In this document: positions 43,901 through 55,900 of the stretch, piece after piece
Numbering within the stretch: the first letter of the stretch is position 1
Layout: the number at the start of each line of letters is the position of its first letter
Source: Oegoconia quadripuncta
Lineage: Eukaryota > Arthropoda > Insecta > Lepidoptera > Autostichidae
DNA length: 64,000 bases
Direction of reading: 5' to 3'
Assembly: GCA_949316235.1 (NCBI GenBank)
Contig: OX438748.1
Coordinates: 5,521,001-5,585,000 of the forward strand
The notes under the pieces: model-generated
Databases searched by the model: none
What the model was told of the DNA's origin: nothing
Seen by the model: only the letters and a program-made list of their open reading frames with translations
Program-made: the position numbers and the translations under genes

Positions 43901-46900
43901 TATGACACTTCCATCCATGAAAACTATGTATACGCGGAAAAATATTCATCTGTTCTCTAAGAAAAGTGACATAGGTACATTCCCTCAATACTCGACACAA
44001 ATATAAACTATCCATGCTTACGTTCAGACTTCAAAAGACAAATAAGTCATACTTGGGGAACTGTGTCCTATAACAAAATCCCTTTAAATATGTTAGAGCT
44101 CACGCAACGACAATTTAAAAATAAAATCAAAGTACCCTAATTAGAAAGGCCTATTATAGTATACGTGATTTCTTTGAAGATGGATATGCCTGGCTTTAGT
44201 AGTGTATTTTGTATCTGTCAATGCTACTATACAGTAGCAAGATGTTACTTTTAAATATAAAAACAATGTCGCCTTACAGCATCTACCATAGCTTTAAGGA
44301 AATTCACAATGCTTATTATGAAGACTGACAATGCCTCTTTACGGCAGCTACATTACTCTAAATTATTTTATAATCCTTTTATTTGTATCCTCATATTAGT
44401 TAATAATTAATGTACTTTGTAATTAGGTATACCTTTAAAATTCATTTATTGTATTATTTTGTAATGGACATGTCCAAGGGCGTGGAAGACGTAATATCAT
44501 ATGAAAAAAATAAATGAGTATGACTTAACATCAGGTGTGATTGAGGTCAAGTGCTGACTCGTTGTGCATACAAAAAATAGATCAGGCCGCCTCCAACCGG
44601 TCGCTCTGGAAATCTATGGGGAAGCCCTGGACGTCTGTGGCTGATATGATGATGATGATGATGAGTCATAATATGTCAATATTATTCAAGAATACATATT
44701 CTTCCATATGGAAATTAATAATGAGATACAATTACAATACAATTATCTGTCCTATGATATAAATATTTATATGCCTATACTGGCTGATCACAGAGATAAA
44801 AGAAATACCTGTAACCATCATTAAAATTATTTGATTGATTGATATTTTTACCTGAATGCGAAGAATACTTGTTGCATGACAAAATGTTACATCTAACTAA
44901 ACTGCTAAATCACGGAAAAGCGGATGAACGGATTTGGATGAAATTAGGTAGGGGGGTATATATAGGTAGAACATACCCTGGACTAAAACATAAGATATTT
45001 TTTATCCCAATAAAGTGAGTAGTTCCCGTAAGATAAATAAATTAAACAAATGCGCGATGAAGTTATCCCACGCAGGCGAAGCCACGGGCAGAAAGCTAGT
45101 ATAAAATAAATAAGGTATCGCAAGCGGGAATTTGTAATCAACAACCAAAATATGTTATAGATTATAGTTTAGTTTGTCTCCGGCTGATATCTTTTAATAT
45201 CAACATAACGCAGAATTTTGGAACTGCTTTTCTCTTTTTGGGCAGTCGGATTTCTTGTTTGTTTACTCGTATTAAAATTCATTTTGGGATAATTTTTACG
45301 AATACCTATGCAAATAATTTTAACCTCACCTACGGATATTTGCAAATATTTTAAAAAGGGTTATTCTAATTGAATCTTGACAATGTATATTTCTTTCACA
45401 ACAAAAGACTGTTTCCACTTAAAACATCATGGAACGCGGCACGGTAGCTAGTATACGCGCCTTAAGTGAAATACGAGACGTTAAAGGATATCTATGTGGG
45501 CATCAAGGTCGTTCCCCAGAGGGAGGAGGTGGAGTGAGGCTTATTTAACCCCTCTGGCCAGGGTCATTGACCTCTCTACAACAACAGCAACAGTCCAAAG
45601 GTTCGAAATATAAATCCATTTGCAAGTTAAACCCTCAAACATAGTCCAATCAACGGTGAGGTGAGGGTATATATTATCCCTCCGTCAAACTATACAGTAT
45701 GATTAAGTAGATTTTATTTATTACGATTGACAATCAAAAAAAAATTAACAACCATTGGATTATTTGCCAATCGTAACATTCGTAATCTACATACATAACT
45801 TTAACGCAATCGTGGCGAATTCGCAGTTCGTTTTCGATTAGCGAAGTACAGGAAAATCTGGCGTAGTCAGTTCTTGGATGAGTGACCGCTAGGAGCATTT
45901 TAATGCGAGTGTTCCCGGTCACGTTAAATAGTCAGTCCCGGTTGTTGTGATATAAAGGCAACAGACTGTCAGTTGGCCACTAGCCTGACACAAATCAACC
46001 ATACCGCACTGGGCCCGCGTGGTGCACTATGGCCCATACCCTCTCAGTTAGATGAGGCTGTGCTCCAACAGGGGGACGTGTAAGGCTGTTGATGATAAAT
46101 AAATAAATAATAATTAATACATATCCTTAGACATACACACATCGCCATGCAGTTCCACAGTAAGCAACTATAGGCTTGTGTTGTGGATACTACATAAATA
46201 CATTTTTTTTTGTACATAAATACTTTTTATAAATGAAAACATCCATAACTCGGGTACACATGTCCGTATTCATCACACAAACATATGCCCCTAGCGAGAT
46301 AAGAACCCGCGACCATTTGGTATAGTGGTCAGAGTTTCTAACCACTACACCAAACAGGTCGTACATGAATTGATGATACATCACTTTACTAGTCTACAAA
46401 GTTTATCCACAGAGGAATTGTCGGGCTCGCTAAACCAAGAAAAATCTTCGTTATCGATTATTTAAAAAAATTCAAAGTTCTACATGTCACAAAACTTTCG
46501 AGATATCGTTCTTCCTCCGGTAATTCAATTTGGTTACTGTTTATTTATGAAACAGCACGAGAACTATTTTTATGATGTTTGTTTTTGAAAAGTATTATTT
46601 GTAAAGTAAAGAGAGATATCGGATCTATAGTAAGGAAATGAAGATTACGCAGCGGAGATAGCAGGTCAAGAGCGCTCATGAATCATAGACTATTTGACGG
46701 GTAGCTAGGAATTAGTATAAACATTGCGTTAGTAAAGCAACGAAGTTGGCCTGATTAATAAAATTCCTTCATTGTGGCATGCTTACAACTGGTTGGGAAA
46801 AAGGTCGACGGCAACATAATTCGTATGTAGTTAACATACCGAACATTCGCACTAAGCGGTTCGATTCTTCATTCACAATGCGAACAGCCAAGACATAGAA

Positions 46901-49900
46901 CTTCCTTCCGGCGTCAGTCTTTCCTGAATCCTACAACTTTGAGATTTTCCAGACCAGGGTGAATAGGCATCTATTGAGATCGCATGCTTCATCTTCGGCC
47001 ACACTTCACTTTACATCAGGTGAGATTGTGGTCAAACGCGTATCCAATTAATCATAAAAAAAATATTTACAATCTTGGGAAATGTAAACGTTATGTTTGT
47101 CGCCGAATAAAGCTTAATTCTCTAATTTATGAAGTTCAATAGAAAAGGAATGGCACTGACGTACTTGCCAAAAATCTAAATATCATTGTGAATTATCAAA
47201 GAAAGGCATGTGGTTTATTTTGACATTTGTATGTATATTGGAAGAAAGGAATTGTTGCCATGAGAAATGTAGTTAGATTCTGGTGCTGTAGCATCAGGAA
47301 ACATTTAAAACAGTGCCTAATTATATTTTCATCCACCGACCGATCGAGTTTTATTCCGTGGCCTATTCCAGGAGTAGGATCACAATGCAGAGTCCAGAGA
47401 ATTGGAATATATTTCCTGCGGTATTGGGTATTTTATGCGCTATTTGCTCCTCACCTGAAGTCTGGAGGGTAGACAGATATATCGGGGAGCAGTAGGATGT
47501 GATCCGAGCTGAGTGTGTTGGGTTCAGGCTCGGTATTGCTCCGCAGAGCCCATACCAGCCCCTCGTTGTCGGTCGCCCGCGATATGCCCCTCGACAGCTT
47601 TCGACCTGCGGAATTAAGTCCATTACGACCTCATAGACCATTGGAGATTGGTTTAAAATTTAGGGCAACATACATTAATAAAGAGTAGACAGTCCAATGT
47701 TTCTTCTTGTGCTTCATAACCTGACGCAGTAGACAAAGATGGAGATTTCTACTACGTACAAACCTACATTTGACCATAAACCTCTACTTGCTATAATTAA
47801 TTATATTTTATCATCGCAACCACTCTATGCCAGCTCACGGCCATACTGATGGCCCTCAAACTCATCTTTAGAGAGTCTATAGTACTCTCTATATCTCTTT
47901 CTGATGCATCTGTATAAGATTCGGATAATAAATGATGACTTCAAGTTTAGAAAAGTAAACGTAGGAACTGTCTCGAGCCTCAAGAACAAATCAATATTTT
48001 ATGAAGTATGATCATTTAATATGGCTCCAAGGTTAGGTCTCATTTAAATGCTAACCCTGCACCCGTGACGTCACATGTCGCGAGACTGGTCAGTCTCCGA
48101 CCATTATGAGTTCCGTACTACAGTGGCAAAAGGGAATTACGATTACTTTTAAAACTGCAATAAAACAACGCATAGTATTGATAATTCATTGCCTGCGTCC
48201 CGACTCGCATTTGACCGGCTGTAACTCTATATTCACTCAATTTCGTTTGACGTCAATTAAGACTCGCGATTGACGTTTTATCTTTAAATAATTATGCTGA
48301 ATGAATTAGACTTGTTTACTTCCTTTTCTAAAATTTATTTTTATACAAATACATGTAGGTGACAATTGACAAGCCGTGTGGTGTGACCGTGTGACAACGA
48401 CAAAACGCTTTAAGTCTCGCAACTGATTAGATGCAAATAATTCGCCACTCCGATGCGAGAGTTGAAGCGTTAGACTTTGTAGATCTGGGTAAACTTTGGC
48501 GTTGAATTCTTTGTTTCAGATAATCTGAATTCCCTCTGTTCCGAATTATTATCATAAATAAATTTGAATTACTTTTTTTAATACAACTAGCTTTACGCCC
48601 GCGCCTACGTCCGCATGGAAATTCTTTATCGCGTACTTAGTTATTTATTCTGTCCTGATGTAAATTTTTTCGAATATTGTAAAATATTTTTGTTAAATTG
48701 TAGTGGAACGTATTGTATGTTTGTGACTAGAGTTACAAATAAACGATTTATCCATCTAAAAGTAATGTCTGTCTCCGTTACCTAGGCTGCCTCTCTTACA
48801 AATTTCAATATGGTCGATTCAGCAGTTAAGGCGTGAAAACCGGATAGACAGACTTTCGCATTTATTACATATGATATAATTGTATAAGTGAAGCAAATAC
48901 TACTCAACTACGGATCAGTATAAAATTAGCGTGAGGTATTAAACTCAGAGTTGGATAAAAATTCCATTATTTCGGTTTCGATAAAATTTAGGATATAACA
49001 GCTTTCATCAAAACTTTCTCCCCGCAATTCGAAGCAAGACGCGAGGCACAGATCTTTTGTGCAAGTATTCATATACCTCATAACTGAACACATTCGTGTA
49101 TTCACACAATGTTTTTAAATTCCAAAGCACTTATACCGTAGAACACGTGGCCGCACGAAGACCGTAACGCTTCCAAAATAAGCGGGTCTACTTGCGTTCA
49201 TATTTCCGATAGCGTCGCGCGGCCAGGCTACTCTGGTAGTGTTTCCGTCGTCATGCTGTCAACTGTACTCACTTTACACAGCACTCAAATTATACAGAAA
49301 GTAACAGAGTACACATCAGTTAGGTACGGCAAAGCCTACGCGCTAATGGAGGAAACGTAATATTGACTGAGGTGCTTTTGTTAACAAGTGACGATGAGGA
49401 AAGAGATTTACATTCATGTGACGAGGAACCACCTTTTGGAACGTGACGTATACAGTGTGGAAAACGTGAATGGTTTGGAATGCTCCTTCAGGCACACAAT
49501 ATACTAATAAGACGCTATATACTGTTTCTTCCTTTTTTATACACTCGGGTTTTTTATACAATAAGGGTTTAACGAACACCTTAATCTGCTACGGCAAACT
49601 GGATAGATCACTGGAGGACAAAAGATTGTTCCCCAAGACGCGTCATTTAACGCATCTCGTGAAATAATTGGTTCTAATCATGACGGTCAGCAATTGGATT
49701 GAAGATTTTAGGTACACAACTAGTATTAATGATATGTATATTGACTGCCAGAACGCTATATATCGTACACCATCAATAGCCTATAGAGGTGTACCTATAC
49801 CTACTGCTGAACGTAAACCACTCATGGCGCAATTTGCATCGCTTTTCATGAGAATATTATAGTCAGCACGAGGGGCGGGCTTGGCGACAGTAACTTTTTG

Positions 49901-52900
49901 AAAGGCCATTGACGATGCTGCTGAGTTTTTGAAGTCCTAGTCGCTTATTCGACACCCAAGGCAAGAAACGGGTTGGTCACATTCAACACTGCCGGAAACC
50001 ACGCAATGTAGGTACCTTACCGTGAAGTTAAAAGGGCTGCTTTAGAAACCGCTTTAGTGTTGCTTATATTCTTGCTGTATATGGCATGGCCAGGTCCAGA
50101 GTGTGGATGGATCGGTCTGTAGAGTTGATAGTCACAATATTTACCCATTTACCTTGATATTCCCTTCCAGCGTCAGTTGTTTCGACCACACTATTGGTAT
50201 CTTTAAGCTGGATAAACAGGCATTTATTTATATCGTGTGCTTCCAGTTCTACTACATCGTCATTTTTCATCAGGTGAGTATCGCCCGTTCTACATAAAAA
50301 TCCTGCAGGTGACGGGTGGGATCAGGTTACGGGGAGATTTGTAAGGCCTACACTGAAAAAAATGGGATTTGGGCTTACCTCAAAAAGCATCATCCATCAC
50401 CACAATTTCGTCGTTTGAGGTGAAATTAAACTAAAGGACGATATGTTTGATATGACGACTACCTATTTCGCATTACAAGGTGAAATTAATAGTACGTACT
50501 TTAAAATTGACTTTACGTTGAAGACGACAACGACTGTTCGAGTACGATATTTTATACAATGATCGTACTCGAGGCATTTTAATGGTGCAGACCATGAAAA
50601 AGGTTTTTAACGCAACAGGTTATTCGAATTCTCATTTAAAACGAATTACACTTTTCAATACATTCTTAAAACGCTTACTGTTTGGCGTACAACACTTGTC
50701 TTACGTCCAATAAGGCCAATGTTACGACGAATATGTTATAATATTTTGCATTACACCTGAAGCTAAATTAAACTTCACATACGGTAGACACTGCCGTACT
50801 CACTTTGATTTTGATCAATGTGATCGTGTTGAACGTCTTAATGTAAAGCTATTTTCGCTTTAAAAATTAGGCTTATTACATTAGTAACGTTATAACCAAA
50901 TTGACACAACTTACCAGTTTTTCAATCATTTGGACTTGCATAATCGCCTCATCTTACAACGTTCTTCGTTATTCGATCATAACACTAAAAACGCCCTACT
51001 GACGACTAAATTAATGTTATTTTAGGCGTTATCGTTCATACATATGCGTCAATTTATGTGGTGTGCATGGTCAAATTAACGGTAAATTAGACCAATCAGG
51101 TGGTAGTTTAACGTATTTAGAACACTATAAACGCCGTACTGACGACTAAATTCATATTACATAAGACGTTAACGTTCATACATACGCCAATTTATGTGGT
51201 GTGTAAGGTCAAATTAATCAAACAAACGGCAAATTAGACTGATCAGGCGGCAGTTTAAAGTATTTGGAACACTAAAAACGCCGTATACTGCCGACTAAAT
51301 TTATATTAAATAAGGCGTTATCGTTCATACATACGTCAATTTATGTGGTGTGTATGGTCAAATTAAACGGCAAATTAGACCAATCAGGCGGTAGTTTAAC
51401 GTATTCAGAACACTAAAAACGCCATACTGACGACTAAATTCACATTACATAAGGCGTTAACGTTCATACATACGCCAATATAAGTGGTGTGTATGGTCAA
51501 ATTAATCAAACAGACGGTAAATTAGACGGATCAGGCGGCAGTTTAAAGTATTTGGAACACTAAAAACGCCGTACTGCCGACTAAATTTATATTACATAAG
51601 GCGTTATAGTTCATACATACGTCAACCGATGTGGTTTCTATAGTAAAAAAAAAACAAACAGACACAATTCTAACCAATCAAACGGCAGTTTTACATATAA
51701 AAAATGTTAGGTTATTTTTTAAACTAAAAGGTTACTTTTTTATTCATTTCGACTGGCAACACTGCGCCATCCGCATGGCATGAACGCATGAACGAACGAA
51801 AAAGTGAGAAGTGTAGTAGTCCAGCGGATATTCTCTTGTTGTGGGTGAGTTTTAAACGAAAAATACTGAGAATGGCAGACCAGTATACGTCTGACTTACT
51901 GACGCTTTGGGGGCTAAACCATCTCGTCGGAATATTTACTGGTAAGTACGTGTTTAGGTTGTTTGTGTACCTGATGGAAGTTTGTGGGATGTAAAGTGTA
52001 CTTACATTTATGAAAACATGTTAAGTTTATCATGGAACTCCGGCTCAGATAGCTTTTTAGAATTTGTACTAACTAACTAACTTTGTCAACTTGTGAGACA
52101 AATTGTCATTGTGAGTCCAGCCAGACACAAATAATAAAATATATTTATATAGGGAATAATATAATGCAAGAGAAAGATAAAAAGCCTTAGACCTATGTAC
52201 AAGTACATGCATGATTACAAAAATAAAAGTTTACTCGTAAATGTTTTACATACATTATACATAAATAAAGCCTTTTCACAACTTTTGGTGTGAATATGGA
52301 CCACTATTGGACAAAAGCCTCACCTGTGCCTTTCCAAATATGACCAATTTTCTTCCACTTTTTTTTGGTCGACTGTTACCCAAAATGGCTTATTCACTTG
52401 TGGATTTTGTGTCACCTTTACATCACTATCATCATCCTAACCAAAGGACGTTCACCGTTATTGTTAACATTTTGTCGTCTATCATTTTCAAATAGGTATA
52501 TATTGCATGAACTGAGCTATATTTTCTTGGTATATACAGGTGTGGATCCAGCGAATCACTTTCTAAAATTATATTAAGTTGATAGCTCTTTTTCTAATTA
52601 CATAAACAAGAAATGGCATGAATTTTAGAAATGTCACATAGTTGTAGTTATAAGAAGTTGAGCTTTAATGACCATGTTTCAGATTCCAGTTGAAATTGAA
52701 GTGTTTAACAGATTTAAAGTAAATAAATATAACATTTCTAAAATGCATACCATCCCCTACTTGTTTATAAAATTAGAAAAAGAGCTGTCAACTTAAATTA
52801 AATTTTTAGGAAGTGGTTTGTTGGAATCGACACCAATATTATACTTAATTATTTTTATACACAAAGAATTTAATAATATTAACATAAATCTCATTACTTA

Positions 52901-55900
52901 GTTTGGAGTAGATCTGTGGTTTTGCATATCAGATTCAATTTATTCCTAATAAACATAAAATAGGTCAATGTTTTGCTTTCCGTTTGTGATTCAGCAACAA
53001 ATTTATCAGTATACTTGGATAAGCTCTGCTTGACCTTGGTGCACAAGCGCCTTGCACTGCAGGGAATGTAGCACCCTTCAAGCATGTAACTTCTATGTTA
53101 AGTACCTATCACTCCTGGTAAATGGGTATATTTTTATAGATGCGAGAATTGATGCAGTCGCATTGGGACTGTTAAAAGAAAATGATGTAGAAAATCTGAT
53201 AACAGCCGTTGGAGACAAGGTCAAGTTTTTGGCAAACTTGTCCATATGGAAACAAGACAACAAAGCCTCCCATGTAAACAGGGTTAGTCAATTATTAAAT
53301 TTCTTTTTTTGTTTCTCACATTGTCCTACTCAAAAATGGTACAAAATGTAATTAATAGATTGAAATATTAAATGCCAATACTTTTTCATTTACTAGTTCA
53401 GATGCAAAATCCAAAATTTTTTTTTGGATTGTATATATTATGCTGTATAAGTACGTAGGTACCTACTGAATATTTTTTTTTAGGTAATGTTTTATAAGGA
53501 TTTGGAAGATTTTGGCCTACTACGGTTTGCCATAAAAAAAAACAAAATGGCGTTCATGTATCAAACTTGTTTATTTCTTTAGCTGATATCAATACATACA
53601 AGAAATGTGATACTTATAACAAAATCCCCTATCTAAAGTGTGAGGTTTCCAAGACATAAACTGTCAAAGTTGTATTGCTGCATGGGGACCACCATGGTGG
53701 GGCCATCGAGTTATAATTTTAAAAGAGTGAAATATAGACAAGCAGGGTATAAAAACGTTAAAAATTTTTTAGGATTCTGCCAGTATGTATTCTGGATTGA
53801 TGGTCTCTATGCCAGTATCACCCGCAAGTAGCTAGCTCAGGGGAATGTTTATCTCTGAGACACAGTAAACTATCTATGGATAGTGTTGTTGTGGGCTTAT
53901 AAATAAGAATATATATTTAAAATACATAAAAGTGTGTAATTTGAAATGTTTTTTACTTGTTACAGGCTGGCTCGTTTCTACCAAAACGTAATGCAAGTGG
54001 AATTTTATATAACACTTATTTGCGCAAGAGAAGGGTTTTCATTCAAAAGAAAATTATTTAAAAATGTTATTTATGATTGTTCCAAGAATAAGTTTTACTA
54101 TCACCAGCTTTTTTTTATAGATATAGATAGATAGGTCGAAATGTGAATTTTTTTTTTGGATTTCCCATACTAAGTTGTGTCACGTGACCGGACACTTTGT
54201 ATTGGAAGGCCACTATCACCAGCTTTTTTTATAGATATAGATAGATATAGTGGCCTTCCAATACAAAGTGTCCGGTCACGTGACACAACTTAGTATGGGA
54301 AATCCAAAAATTTTTTCCACATTTCGACCTACGTCTGTATGGGAAAGTTGTTTGTTATCATATCACGGACACTATTACCAGTTTCTTTTTCAAAGATTGA
54401 TTACCAAATTAAGAAATACTACATAGATAATCTTGGAACAATCATAAATAACATTTTTAAATAATTATAAAAATCAAGTAATAAAAGTCATGTAAACTTA
54501 AACGGGAAAAGAAAAAGAGGAAGACCGAGAATAAACTACATGCAGCAAACAAAAGAGAAGTTGAACGTCGTGTCGTATCAGGAGGTCAAGAGGAAGGCGG
54601 AGAGCAGAGAGATATATAAAAATCTCCACCGACAAGAGCATGGCTCTTAAATCAGATGATGATGATGAATCTTAAGCTAATCTTTGTAGGCTAAATAGAT
54701 AAATCTTTGTAGGCTAAATAGATAATCTTAAAATAATCACAAATAATCATAAATAATACTTTGTATTTATTTTGTGGTTATATTGTAGTAATTCTCTAGT
54801 CTAGCCAGTATACATAGAAGCTTGTTTTTTAGTAAAAAAAATATTTTTAACGTTGAGTATATTTACTTCTTTATAATAATAAAAGTAAAGCAATCTATTA
54901 TGTTAAAAAAATGATTTATACATTTTTACTTCTTTTCTATTTACCTAGGTGAAATATTTTTATTATGAGTCCGAAACAGAATTAACTTCCGAATCAAAGG
55001 TCATTTACCTTGTGGTGCGAATCGACCCATTCAAAATTTGCAGGTGGCGATTCATACCACCGGTGCGAAAGGGGCTCTTCAAAAATTGAATGGGTCGTTT
55101 CACACCGCGGTGCGAACCGTTTGTGGTGTGAATCGCCACCCGACCCATAAGATCTTTGTAAAAATGAGAATGAGATTCGGCTAAGCTGAGACAAGTCACC
55201 AATATCGGCGACTCAAGCATTTCTCAAATCAAAAGTGCTGCCATCTAATGGGGATGTATAGGAAGCTTTCCACACGTATCTACAAAAAATTATCCTTCTC
55301 CCTCACTCATACGTAAGCCGCCATATTTGTTTCATTACCGGAAGTTGGTGAAAAAATAAAAAGTAGACCATAGACTTTGAGACGGTGTTAAGCTGAGAGA
55401 GGCTTGAGAACTCGACTGTGAATACCAAAATTTGAGATAGCGCTCGGCCTTGTCTCAGCTTAGACCGCTCTTAGCGTGGCTTAACGCCATGTCTCTGAAT
55501 GTCAGACTATATTTGATGTCAAACTGTGTCAGGCATGGCTACGGCCACCATCAGACGAAGTAGGTACTTTTGAAGTAATTAAGTACTTACCTCTTTTCTA
55601 TAATAAAGTCTACTGAATTAAATTGAATAGACTAAGCTTCCTAAACAGTATGTCTATTATCTAGTACTTTATCGATCAAAAGTACTTAACAAATCGAATC
55701 TTATAACTTAAATATATTGACTGAAGTTGATATATATTTTCGATGATTCAATGTCAAAAACATTTTTCTTTTCTATAATGTATAAAATAAATTTGATTCA
55801 AAAGGAACTCAATAAGTTTCTCTTGACACAGCAAGGAAAAGGATACATCCTTTTTTCATTATTCTTTGAATGTTGTTTACTTATAGTATGATGCACATTT

